Shown: piece after piece, positions 35,337 through 43,480 of the stretch | How the letters are laid out: each line of letters opens with the position of its first letter | How positions within the stretch are numbered: the first letter of the stretch is position 1 | DNA from: Bradyrhizobium sp. | Lineage (GTDB): Bacteria; Pseudomonadota; Alphaproteobacteria; Rhizobiales; Xanthobacteraceae | Length of the DNA: 64,000 nucleotides | NCBI GenBank assembly: GCA_028290305.1 | Contig: JAQGKC010000027.1 | Coordinates: 6,174-70,173, forward strand | Direction of reading: 5' to 3' | The notes under the pieces: generated by a model | What the model was told of the DNA's origin: nothing | Seen by the model: the letters and a program-made list of their open reading frames with translations, nothing else | Database searches by the model: none | Position numbers and translations under genes: made by a program

Positions 35337-36569
35337 ATGGCCCGAGATAGTCGAAAGCAGCAACCTTCTCCCGCTATTCGTCGTCAAAGGACGTTGCGCG
35401 TGTTAGGCACCGACATTTCCTTGCTGGAGGCGGTTCGTGCCAAAGCGATCGGCGACCTTGGTTTCAATATTGAATTCGAAGTGCTCGACTTCCCGAATTG
35501 CCAGCGCAAGGCGGCCCTCAATCCGGAAGCCTATGACGTCTATGATCAGTGCTTTCATAATCTGGCGATTGTCTGGTTCTGGGGCGCTTTGCAGCCGATC
35601 GACACGACCTGGTTAGGCAACTGGAGCAAAGTCAGCGCGCTGACCAAGTCGGGCGGCGTCGGCAAATACGCCAGCAGGGGCTTTGGCGACGCCCCGATGC
35701 ACAAGCTTTATGTGCAACCCGATCATTCGCTCGGGCCGGAAGAGACGCGTTATATCGCGATGCTGCCGACCGTGCACAATTTCGACTCTTTCGGTTACGA
35801 CACGCGGGTTTTCAATACCGACGGCAATGAGCGCGAGAGCTGGGCCATGCTGTTCGACCCGCGAGCGCAGGGAAAACTCGCGCTTGTTGACGAGCCCGCG
35901 ATCGGCCTTTTCGATGTGGCGCTGGCGGCCGAAGCCACGGGGGCCTTGCGGTTCGAAAATATCGGCAACATGAGCCCGGCGGAAATTGGCGCTCTTTTCA
36001 AGTTCCTGAAAGACAAACGCAAGGAAGGTTTCGTTCGACGCTGCTGGCGCACGGGCGAGCAAGCCGCCAAATTGTTCCGAGACGGCGAGGTGGTGATCCA
36101 AAGCATGTGGTCGCCGGCTTACAATGAGTTGGGAAACGCGGCTGCCGTCGTGAAGGAAGCCGTTCCGGCCGAGGGCTATCGGGCCTGGCATGGCGGACTC
36201 AGCATTGCGCGCCATGTCTCGGGGCCGACACTTCAGATGGCTTGCGAATACATGGATTGGTGGCTTTCAGGTTGGGCAGGAGCGGTGATGGCTCGGCGAG
36301 GCTACTACATGTCGGCGCCCTCAGCGGTCACGGACCACCTGAGCGCCGCGGAATGGAGCTACTGGTACGATGGCCAGGAGGCGAGCCAGGATCTCTGCGG
36401 TGTCGATGGCGAGACGATCATCGTGCGACGAGGCGCAAGACGTTCCGGTGGAAGCTATCTGGAGCGTGCGGGTCGCATTGCGCTTTGGAACACTGTGATG
36501 GACGAGCACAATTATGCAGCTCGTGCCTGGACCCGCTTCGTCTCCGGCGTGAACGGTAAATTGCGATGA
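35337..36569 (+). CDS. PotD-like solute-binding protein without signal peptide (putative cytosolic ligand sensor)
   Basis: The 410-residue protein has the type 2 periplasmic binding fold of the spermidine/putrescine (PotD) family. It aligns with the exported paralogue at 42152-43375: LPTVHNFDSFGYDTRV, EGYRAWHGGLSIA, YMDWWLSGWAG, RRGYYMSAPSAV, and GGSYLERAGRIALW near the end. It begins MARDSRKQQPSPAIRRQRTLRVLG, hydrophilic and with no hydrophobic core, and an in-frame TGA lies just two codons upstream, so no longer signal-bearing form is possible. Its stop overlaps the start of the regulator gene by ATGA. A cytosolic binding protein coupled to a transcription factor suggests sensing rather than transport. 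An alternative is a mis-evolved or moonlighting binding protein. Confidence 0.82.
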   Translation: MARDSRKQQPSPAIRRQRTLRVLGTDISLLEAVRAKAIGDLGFNIEFEVLDFPNCQRKAALNPEAYDVYDQCFHNLAIVWFWGALQPIDTTWLGNWSKVSALTKSGGVGKYASRGFGDAPMHKLYVQPDHSLGPEETRYIAMLPTVHNFDSFGYDTRVFNTDGNERESWAMLFDPRAQGKLALVDEPAIGLFDVALAAEATGALRFENIGNMSPAEIGALFKFLKDKRKEGFVRRCWRTGEQAAKLFRDGEVVIQSMWSPAYNELGNAAAVVKEAVPAEGYRAWHGGLSIARHVSGPTLQMACEYMDWWLSGWAGAVMARRGYYMSAPSAVTDHLSAAEWSYWYDGQEASQDLCGVDGETIIVRRGARRSGGSYLERAGRIALWNTVMDEHNYAARAWTRFVSGVNGKLR

Positions 36570-37555
36570 GAAAGAGTATCAAACGGTACGAACTCGTCGC
36601 CGCCGCATTGAGGTCCAATATTGTTTCGGGGCGATTAGAAGCAGGCCTCGTTCTGTTGGAAGGCCCGATCGCGAGCCTCATGAAAACGAGCCGGGCGCCG
36701 GTGCAGGCCGCATTGCGAATCTTGGAGGAGGAAAGCCTAATTCGCCGTTTTGGCGGGCGCGGCTATATGGTCGGTCGCTCCGGAACGTCGGTGGCGCCAG
36801 TTCGCCGCGACATCGGCAAGCTCGATCTGCGCATCCCCAACGAAATCAATGCCGCGCTTCAGAATCGAGGTCTTTGGGAGGTTGTCTACGAAGAGGTGGA
36901 ATCCGCCGTCAGCGCTTGTCTGATTTTTGGCGAATTTCGTATTATCGAGTCGGAGCTTGGTGACTATTATGGAGTCAGCCGTACCGTCGTCCGCGACGTC
37001 CTCGGTCGGTTGCATGAGCGTGGTCTGATAGCCAAGACTCAGAGTTCTCACTGGATTGCAGGTCCGTTGACGGCGGAGTCGGTTCGAGAGCGTTTTCAAG
37101 TTCGACAACTGCTGGAGCCTGAAGCGCTTCGCCTGGCTAGAGACCGCATCGACCTCGAGAAAATCGCCCGATTGCTGGAACGCGAGCGGGTCCGGGACCC
37201 GGCTACAGACGGCGCGGCAGACTGGATGCAGCTTGAGCGAGATCTCATGGAATTCTGTATCTTTCGCGCGCCGAACCAACATCTCGTCGATCTCATTCGT
37301 CATAATCTGATGCCGCTCGCAGCGGCATCACGGGCCCTGACCAAGCTGGGACTGCCCGAGGATGAAATTGCAGTCAGCGAATACCTGATGCTGTTCGAAT
37401 TGATTGCGGCGCGCGCGATCGATGCGGCGGCGATCTACCTGTGCAATCACCTGACCGCTTTGGCAGAGAAGAACTTGGCGAGGCTGAAGATCGTCGCGGT
37501 CATCGGTGAAGCGCAGGTCGGCGTGTCCTATCTCACCCCGCGCGAGTCGGATTAG
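36566..37555 (+). CDS. GntR/FCD-type regulator with two winged-helix domains
   Basis: The 329-residue protein holds two GntR-like winged helices. The first (about 5-70) reads YELVAAALRSNIVSGRLEAG, RAPVQAALRILEEESLI; the second (about 103-168) reads VYEEVESAVSACLIFGEFRI, SRTVVRDVLGRLHERGLIAK. An FCD-like helical domain (about 170-320) follows, with RERFQVRQLLEPEALRLA. Standard FCD regulators have one winged helix and about 230 residues. The usual D..FH metal motif reads DLMEFC and the later EH motif reads SEY, so metal binding is probably lost. It overlaps the preceding binding-protein-like gene by four bases and lies 222 bp before the ABC transporter operon, its likely target. Confidence 0.85.
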   Translation: MRKSIKRYELVAAALRSNIVSGRLEAGLVLLEGPIASLMKTSRAPVQAALRILEEESLIRRFGGRGYMVGRSGTSVAPVRRDIGKLDLRIPNEINAALQNRGLWEVVYEEVESAVSACLIFGEFRIIESELGDYYGVSRTVVRDVLGRLHERGLIAKTQSSHWIAGPLTAESVRERFQVRQLLEPEALRLARDRIDLEKIARLLERERVRDPATDGAADWMQLERDLMEFCIFRAPNQHLVDLIRHNLMPLAAASRALTKLGLPEDEIAVSEYLMLFELIAARAIDAAAIYLCNHLTALAEKNLARLKIVAVIGEAQVGVSYLTPRESD

Positions 37556-37560
37556 CAAAG

Positions 37561-37572
37561 ATTGCATGCAAT
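37561..37572. promoter_or_regulatory. Candidate operator ATTGCATGCAAT (perfect palindrome)
   Basis: A perfect 12-base palindrome lies 5 bases after the regulator's stop codon and about 205 bases before the first transporter gene. A related TTGCATACAT lies at 37678-37687. FCD-type regulators commonly bind short TTGxATxCAA-like dyads, so these are the best operator candidates for the tandem-helix regulator. Confidence 0.5.
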
Positions 37573-37777
37573 AGTCATTTGTTTTGCGACTTGATTGTTT
37601 TCGCGCCAGCGATTTGCTTGGTAAATAGGCGCTTCCTGAGCGTTGGAGATTTCAGAGGCCCTCCAGATGAAAAACGGTTGCATACATTAAGCATTTTTGC
37701 TCTCCTTGCTTCGCACCGCTCCAAACAAGGCCGACAAAACTCATTCGTCGGCGCGGACCGCGCGAAATAAGAAGGGC

Positions 37778-38851
37778 ATGTCGATCTTGTCCGAAGAACC
37801 CATTTTGAGACTGGAAGGTCTGACGAAGAGGTTCGGTGGTCACGTGGCTTTGGGCGATGTCACATTCGCCGTCGAGCGCGGCGAGTATGTTGCGCTTTTG
37901 GGACCGAGCGGATCTGGCAAGACCACCTTGCTGCGTTCTATCGCCGGATTCGAAATCCCGGACGCCGGAAAGATAATCTTGTCCGGCCGGGAAATCACTC
38001 GCGCGAACATTTATGAGCGCGGCATCGGGTTCGTGTTTCAGAATTTCGCGCTCTTTCCTCATCTTTCGGTGGAGGACAATGTCGCATTTGGCCTGCGATA
38101 CGGGGCCAAGCGGCTACCAGAAGACGAAGTGCGGTCTCGGGTGCTGCAGGCGATTGCCATGGTGGGGCTGACGGGTCTCGAAGAGCGCGGCGTCGCTCAA
38201 ATATCAGGTGGCCAGAAGCAGCGCGTCGCGTTAGCCCGTACTTTGGTCATGCGGCCGAAATTGGTTCTTCTCGACGAACCTTTGGGCGCGCTCGACGCCA
38301 ATCTGCGATTACGCATGCGCGCGGAGCTTCGACACATTCGCGAGCAGCTTGGTATTCCGTTCCTGCACGTGACGGGAAGCGAAACGGAAGCGTTGGCGAT
38401 GGGCGATCGCGTGATCGTTCTGGACCAAGGCCGCATCGGGCAATTTGGCAAGCCCGACGAGGTGTACAATCGTCCAGCCACTCCAAATGTCGCGCGTTTT
38501 CTGAACCGCTACAATGTGTTTGACGGCGCTCTCGACGGCGAAGTTTTTGCGAGCGCCTACGGGCGGTTCGCCTTCGGCGTTCGCATGGCGAGTGCGAAGT
38601 CTGCCTATGCCGTGCGCTACGACCGGTTGGTCGCCAAGCTGGCGGGGTCTGTCTCGCCGGCGCCGGCAATCAGAGTCAACTATGTCGCCAGCGAATACCT
38701 CGGCGCGGCGATCATGCACTTCTTCGAAGCGAACGACGGCAAAGTCTTGGAAGTCGAACATCATCTCAGCAATGGCCCGCCGTCTACCTTCTCCGAGGGC
38801 GAGGCCTACGATCTGACCTGGACCGCAGAAGATGGCATAGTTTTTGGATGA
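37778..38851 (+). CDS. PotA-like ABC transporter ATPase (H-loop His replaced)
   Basis: This 357-residue ATPase has Walker A GPSGSGKTT (42-50), ISGGQKQRVALAR signature, Walker B LVLLDEPLGALD, and a C-terminal TOBE-like region. The switch His, normally in VTHDQEEAL, is missing: the stretch reads HVTGSETEALAMGD, so G200 stands in its place. That could weaken hydrolysis at the site this subunit contributes. A second ATPase with a normal His is encoded at 43481. The start at 37778 follows AAGAAGGG; an upstream frame extension lacks family sequence. The two permeases and the exported binding protein follow in the same direction. Confidence 0.9.
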   Translation: MSILSEEPILRLEGLTKRFGGHVALGDVTFAVERGEYVALLGPSGSGKTTLLRSIAGFEIPDAGKIILSGREITRANIYERGIGFVFQNFALFPHLSVEDNVAFGLRYGAKRLPEDEVRSRVLQAIAMVGLTGLEERGVAQISGGQKQRVALARTLVMRPKLVLLDEPLGALDANLRLRMRAELRHIREQLGIPFLHVTGSETEALAMGDRVIVLDQGRIGQFGKPDEVYNRPATPNVARFLNRYNVFDGALDGEVFASAYGRFAFGVRMASAKSAYAVRYDRLVAKLAGSVSPAPAIRVNYVASEYLGAAIMHFFEANDGKVLEVEHHLSNGPPSTFSEGEAYDLTWTAEDGIVFG

Positions 38852-38860
38852 GTGTTGGGT

Positions 38861-39760
38861 ATGAGTCCTATCGAAGCCGCCGCCAGTAAAACAGACCGGC
38901 CCGATCGAGGCGGAAGCGACGCGTGGCGCTCCTATTTGCTGATCGCACCATCCGTAATCTGGATGGCATTATTTCTGGTCCTTCCCTTGGCGATGATCGT
39001 CTATGTCTCGTTCTGGACCCAGTCGACCTTCAAGATAGAGCCGAAGCTGACGCTCGATAGCTGGCAGACGTTTTTTGGCTCCGACACCTACCTCAATTCG
39101 TTATGGACCACGATACGGATCTGGCTGATCGTTCTGATCTCCACTTTCGTCCTGGGCTATCCGACCGCCTTGTTTGTGGGACTGTTTGTCAGGAACAAGA
39201 CCTTGCAGACAGCGCTTTTGGTTTTGTGCGTCATCCCCTTTTGGACGTCCTTCTTGATACGCGTGATCGCATGGCGCCCTATGCTGGGAAAAGAGGGCGC
39301 CATCAATATCATTTTGATGAAGTTCGGGATCATTCATCAGCCCATCGAGGCCCTGCTGTTCACCGAACTTTCTGTCGTGATCGGCATGACCCAGATCTAC
39401 GTGGTGTTCATGGTCGGACCCATCGCGTTCATGCTGGGACGCATCGATCCCAATATCATTGAGGCTGCGCGAGATTTAGGTGCGGGTTTCTGGCGGATCT
39501 TACGCAAGATCATCTTTCCGTTGAGCCTGCCCGGCGTCGTTGTCGGCGCGATGTTTGTCAGCGTGATGGTGCTCGGGGAATTCGCCACCAGCGCCGCGCT
39601 GTCAGGACGCAAGGTGAACCTCCTCGGCAATATCGTCGTGACGCAGGTCGGTTCATTGAAATGGGCGCTCGCGTCGGTCGTCGGCGTCATTCTCACGATG
39701 ATCATGGGTCTTGTGATCGCGGGGCTTCTACGCATCGTCGATCTGAAGAAGGAGCTTTGA
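38861..39760 (+). CDS. ABC transporter permease, PotB-like
   Basis: The permease of about 299 residues has six membrane spans and begins with SYLLIAPSVIWMALFLVLPLAMIVYVSFW, characteristic of PotB. The EAA loop with its ATPase-docking motif appears as EAARDLGAGFWRILRKIIFPLSLPG. A GTG three codons earlier at 38852, directly after the ATPase stop, is also possible. It pairs with the PotC-like permease and the ATPases to move a cationic or amide-type solute across the inner membrane. Confidence 0.9.
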   Translation: MSPIEAAASKTDRPDRGGSDAWRSYLLIAPSVIWMALFLVLPLAMIVYVSFWTQSTFKIEPKLTLDSWQTFFGSDTYLNSLWTTIRIWLIVLISTFVLGYPTALFVGLFVRNKTLQTALLVLCVIPFWTSFLIRVIAWRPMLGKEGAINIILMKFGIIHQPIEALLFTELSVVIGMTQIYVVFMVGPIAFMLGRIDPNIIEAARDLGAGFWRILRKIIFPLSLPGVVVGAMFVSVMVLGEFATSAALSGRKVNLLGNIVVTQVGSLKWALASVVGVILTMIMGLVIAGLLRIVDLKKEL

Positions 39761-39765
39761 GGGCG

Positions 39766-40614
39766 ATGGAGTCACGCATCCTCAAGCCTGTGCTGGCTGT
39801 CTATGTGGGATTGTTCCTGCTGTTTCTCTATGGGCCTTTCATCGTGCTCGGCATACTTTCGTTCCAGCAGGGACCGGAAGGCGGCCCGCAATTTCCGATC
39901 ACCCAGTGGTCGACCTTCTGGTACCGGGACATTTTTGGCCTGACTCCGCCATCGCGCGTGGCCCCGCTACCCATTGGAACATCGCTGTTCCGCTCGCTCA
40001 CGCTCGCGGGCATGACGATGATTACCTCCACAGTTCTCGGCGTCATGGCCGCACAGGCGTTCAGGAAGAATTTTCCAGGAAAAACCGTAAGCTTCTACTT
40101 GATCGTGCTGGGCATGATCGTCCCCGGAATTCTGGTCGGCCTGGGCTCCGGGCTGGTCGCGACCACCACCGGGATCGAGCGGCATTGGTGGAGCACGGCT
40201 TTTGCCGCGCACGTCGTCTATACGCTGCCGTTCGCATTTCTCGTGATGCTCGCGATCTTCAACCGGTTTGACGCGTCGGTCGAGGAGGCCGCCTGGTCGC
40301 TCGGCGTCTCGCCGATCACGACGTTCCGCAAAGTAACCTTTCCGCTGATCTTTCCCGGCGTTCTCTCCGCGATGCTGTTCGCGTTCACGCTGTCTTATGA
40401 CGAGTTCCCGCGAACGTTGCTCGCTTCCGGCCGCGAGCAAACGCTGCCGCTGGCGATCTATTCGACGTTCTCGGTGGAGATCCACCCCAACGTATTTGCC
40501 TTTGGCGTGCTCACCACTCTGTTTTCGTTCTCGTTGCTCGCCGTCTACGCCATTCTCATGACACTCAGCGTGCGGCGAGCGAAACGCGTGGCAATCCAGG
40601 AGGCGATCGGATGA
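39766..40614 (+). CDS. ABC transporter permease, PotC-like
   Basis: The 282-residue permease has the PotC pattern: LFLLFLYGPFIVLGILSFQQ at the start, several membrane spans, and the docking loop EEAAWSLGVSPITTFRKVTFPLIFPG. Start at 39766 follows AAGGAG by about 11 bases; upstream codons in the same frame lie inside the PotB-like gene. Its stop overlaps the first dehydrogenase start (ATGA), linking transport and metabolism in one transcript. Confidence 0.9.
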   Translation: MESRILKPVLAVYVGLFLLFLYGPFIVLGILSFQQGPEGGPQFPITQWSTFWYRDIFGLTPPSRVAPLPIGTSLFRSLTLAGMTMITSTVLGVMAAQAFRKNFPGKTVSFYLIVLGMIVPGILVGLGSGLVATTTGIERHWWSTAFAAHVVYTLPFAFLVMLAIFNRFDASVEEAAWSLGVSPITTFRKVTFPLIFPGVLSAMLFAFTLSYDEFPRTLLASGREQTLPLAIYSTFSVEIHPNVFAFGVLTTLFSFSLLAVYAILMTLSVRRAKRVAIQEAIG

Positions 40615-41342
40615 ATACGGCGATCGTCACGGGATCTGGTTCCGGTATCGGCCGCGCCGTCGCGACGCGGCTGGCCGGCGACGGCTATCGGGTGACGGTG
40701 AACGACATTCTCCTTGATCAGGCCGAAAGCGTCGCCTCGCAAATCCGGAGCGATGGCGGGGAGGCTGTCGCCATTGGCGGCGATGTTTCCCTTGAAGACG
40801 ACGTTGCTGCGATTGTAGCGGCTTGTCGGAACGCGTTCGGCGATCCCACTCATTTGATTAGCAACGCCGGCCATGTGCATCAGGCTCGCTTTACGGAATT
40901 GACGCCCAAGGATTTCGATCGGATGTTCGCCGTGCATGTCCGCGGCGCTTTCTTGATGACCCGCGCCGTGCTGCCGGCCATGCTTGCCCGCAACGCCGGC
41001 GTGATCGTTTATACGGCTTCGCAACTTGGACAGATCGGCGGCGTCGAACTCGTTCACTATAGCGCCGCCAAGGCCGCCATTATTGGCCTCACCAAATCGT
41101 TGGCACGTGAGGTGAGCGCCCAGGGCGTCAGGGTCAACGCGGTCGCACCCGGCCCGATCAACACGCCGCTTGTTCGAGGGCTATCGCCGGAATGGCGAAA
41201 GGCTAAGGCGGCGGAACTTCCGCTTGGACGATTTGGCGAGCCAGAGGAGGTCGCGGCGGCGATCGCATTTCTGTGTTCGGATCAAGCAAGCCTGTTCGTC
41301 GGCCAGACCATCGGGCCCAATTCCGGAGATGTGATGTTGTGA
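40611..41342 (+). CDS. Short-chain dehydrogenase/reductase
   Basis: The 243-residue enzyme has the SDR Rossmann motif TGSGSGIGRAVA, the NAG strand (LISNAGHVHQ), a catalytic Ser/Tyr/Lys set (TASQ.., YSAAK) and PGPINTPL. It interconverts an alcohol and a ketone with NAD(P). It overlaps both neighbours by four bases, and the following gene encodes a second SDR. The pair may act on successive carbons of the imported compound. Confidence 0.9.
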   Translation: MNTAIVTGSGSGIGRAVATRLAGDGYRVTVNDILLDQAESVASQIRSDGGEAVAIGGDVSLEDDVAAIVAACRNAFGDPTHLISNAGHVHQARFTELTPKDFDRMFAVHVRGAFLMTRAVLPAMLARNAGVIVYTASQLGQIGGVELVHYSAAKAAIIGLTKSLAREVSAQGVRVNAVAPGPINTPLVRGLSPEWRKAKAAELPLGRFGEPEEVAAAIAFLCSDQASLFVGQTIGPNSGDVML

Positions 41343-42094
41343 GCGAGACAGTCCTGATTACAGGCGCGGGCATCGGCATCGGTCGCGCAACGGCCAAGGC
41401 TTTCGCCAAGGCCGGCTACAAGGCCATCGTGACCGATATTCTTGAAAAAGAAGGTCGCTCCGTTGTTGCCGAAATCGCCGACGCCGGCGGAATCGCGGAG
41501 TTTCACAAGCTCGATGTTCGTTCAACCGCTGATGCGGAAGCGCTCGTCGCGGCCGTTGAACAGAAGCACGGCGGCATCGACGCCATCGTCGCCAACGCCG
41601 GGATCGCCCACAAGGCGCCGATCGCCGCGCTAACCGACGACAAATGGGACCACACCTTCGACGTCGACTTGAAAGGCATCTTTCGCGTGGTCAGGCCGGC
41701 GCTTGCCGGCATGAGAAAACGCCGGAAGGGAGCCATCGTGTGTCTGTCGTCCATCATGGGCGTCGCCTACGGGTGGGATGAGCATGTGCACTACTCAGCC
41801 GCCAAGGCCGGCGTCGTCGGACTTGTCCGTGGGCTGGCGGTTGAACTCGCAAAGGACGGTGTGCGGGTCAATGGCGTTGCGCCCGGATACATTCGTACGG
41901 CGCAACTGTTGTCCGAGGAGCATTCGTTGGGGCCCGTCGGCGCCGAGAAGGCAGGCGAATTCATTCCGATGGGTCGGATCGGCGAGCCTGAAGAGATCGC
42001 TGACGTTATTCTGTTTCTTGCATCCAATGCTGCCCGATACATGACCGGGCAGGTGGTGGTGGTGGACGGCGGATTGTTGGTGGGACGGTACTGA
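41339..42094 (+). CDS. Short-chain dehydrogenase/reductase
   Basis: The 251-residue protein starts at GTG 41339, overlapping the previous stop (GTGA). Motifs: TGAGIGIGRATA, VANAGIAHK, catalytic LSSIMG.. and YSAAKAG, and PGYIRT. The C-terminal MTGQVVVVDGG is typical of classical SDRs. An in-frame extension upstream is a shadow of the first SDR gene. The function is presumably another alcohol/ketone step in the same pathway. Confidence 0.9.
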   Translation: MSETVLITGAGIGIGRATAKAFAKAGYKAIVTDILEKEGRSVVAEIADAGGIAEFHKLDVRSTADAEALVAAVEQKHGGIDAIVANAGIAHKAPIAALTDDKWDHTFDVDLKGIFRVVRPALAGMRKRRKGAIVCLSSIMGVAYGWDEHVHYSAAKAGVVGLVRGLAVELAKDGVRVNGVAPGYIRTAQLLSEEHSLGPVGAEKAGEFIPMGRIGEPEEIADVILFLASNAARYMTGQVVVVDGGLLVGRY

Positions 42095-42151
42095 AGGCGA
42101 TAGCACCTTCCAGGTAAATACGCGACGCAGCGACAACGGAGGAGAGGTTAG

Positions 42152-43375
42152 ATGTCTGGTTATCAAGTTTCGCGCAGAAATTTCATGAAAGGTACGGCGG
42201 CGGGCGGCCTCGCCCTTACTTCGTTTGGGGCTCCCTTCGGAGCTCAGCAGGCCTTCGCGGCGGATCTTGCCAGCGAAGAATTGCGCACGGTGGGTCTTTC
42301 GGTCACGGTCCAGGAACGCATCCTCGCCGACTTCAAAGCCAAGTCCGGCGTAAAGGCCGTCTCCGGCAAGGGGGCAATTTTCCCGGACGTGCAGACCGAA
42401 CTGCTGTCGGGCTCGACCGCCTACGATTGCTGGGAAACGATCGGAGAGCGCTTGCCGGCAGTGATCGAGACCAACAAGATCGAGTCGATTCCGGTCTCAG
42501 CTCTGAAGAGCTGGGCCAATATTCGCGAGACCTTCACCAAACCGAACCCGAAATGGGGCAAGGGGCAGCAAATCGCTGGTCAAATCTGGACCGATGACAA
42601 GCAGACCGCTCTCTGGATGGTGCCGACGGTTTATAATTACGACTCGATCGGTTATCGGCCGGATCTCGTTTCGAAAGAAGAGGCCAGCACCTGGACCGCC
42701 ATTTTCGACGACAAATTCAGAGGCAAGACCGGCCTGAACGTCGATCCGCTGATCGCGTTCGGCCAGGCCGTGCTGGCGATGAACTCGTTGGGCTTGCTAC
42801 AGGTCCCCAATCCCGGCAATCCGGACAAGAAATCGATCGACGAGGCTTCCAAGTTCCTCGTCTCCAAGAAGAAGGGTGGCCAGTTCCGTGCGCTTTGGGG
42901 TGACTTCGGTGAACTCGTCAACCTGCTCGCGTCGGGCGAAATGATCCTGGCTGATGCTTGGCAACCGGCCGTTATGGCCGTGAAGGCTCAGGGAAAACAG
43001 TGCACCTACGCGGTTCCCAAGGAAGGCTACCGTGCCTGGTCGATCGGCGTTTCTCCGATCACCGGCACGCCGAACAAGGAAGCCGTGATCGCTTATGCCG
43101 ACTATTGGCTTTCCGGCCCGCCGGCGGTCATCGTGTCCGAACAAGGCTATTATTCGCCCTCGACCGACATCAAGAAAGTCATGGCGCCCGACAAATACGC
43201 TTTCTGGTACGAGGGCAAGCCCTGGAAGGGGGCGCCGGAACGCGGCATCAAGGAAGGCGATTTGCGAGACGGCGGCTCGCTCGAGCAGCGCGCCTCCGCC
43301 GTCGCCTATTGGCATCAGTGGCCGGATGAATACGACTACCTGATGAAGAAGTGGGACGAATTCCTCAGCGCTTGA
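42152..43375 (+). CDS. ABC transporter substrate-binding protein, PotD-like, Tat-exported
   Basis: The 407-residue precursor begins with a Tat signal: SRRNFMKGTAAGG, hydrophobic stretch, and AFA-AD cleavage near residue 36. Tat export means it folds before leaving the cytoplasm. The mature protein is a PotD-type binding protein with WMVPTVYNYDSIGYRP, EGYRAWSIGV and YWLSGPPAVIVSEQGYYSPS. It is the exported paralogue of the signal-less protein at 35337. It is followed by a strong hairpin that could protect its mRNA and raise its level above other subunits. The ligand is unknown, perhaps an N-containing ring compound. Confidence 0.9.
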   Translation: MSGYQVSRRNFMKGTAAGGLALTSFGAPFGAQQAFAADLASEELRTVGLSVTVQERILADFKAKSGVKAVSGKGAIFPDVQTELLSGSTAYDCWETIGERLPAVIETNKIESIPVSALKSWANIRETFTKPNPKWGKGQQIAGQIWTDDKQTALWMVPTVYNYDSIGYRPDLVSKEEASTWTAIFDDKFRGKTGLNVDPLIAFGQAVLAMNSLGLLQVPNPGNPDKKSIDEASKFLVSKKKGGQFRALWGDFGELVNLLASGEMILADAWQPAVMAVKAQGKQCTYAVPKEGYRAWSIGVSPITGTPNKEAVIAYADYWLSGPPAVIVSEQGYYSPSTDIKKVMAPDKYAFWYEGKPWKGAPERGIKEGDLRDGGSLEQRASAVAYWHQWPDEYDYLMKKWDEFLSA

Positions 43376-43420
43376 TAGGACGGCGGGTTTCGGACCTGCC
43401 GTTTTCCACGAGCAAGTACT

Positions 43421-43440
43421 CCCGCGCCTTCGGGCGCGGG
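43421..43440 (+). other. GC-rich UUCG hairpin between binding-protein and ATPase genes
   Basis: An 8-bp perfect stem CCCGCGCC/GGCGCGGG closes a TTCG tetraloop. A weaker dyad (CGGCGGGT with ACCTGCCG, one mismatch) lies just upstream at 43381-43401. No U-run follows. Such hairpins after binding-protein genes typically slow 3' decay and favour the upstream message; partial termination is also possible. Confidence 0.65.
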
Positions 43441-43480
43441 ACATCGAGCCAATGAGTATAGCCATGTCTGGAACTGCCGC

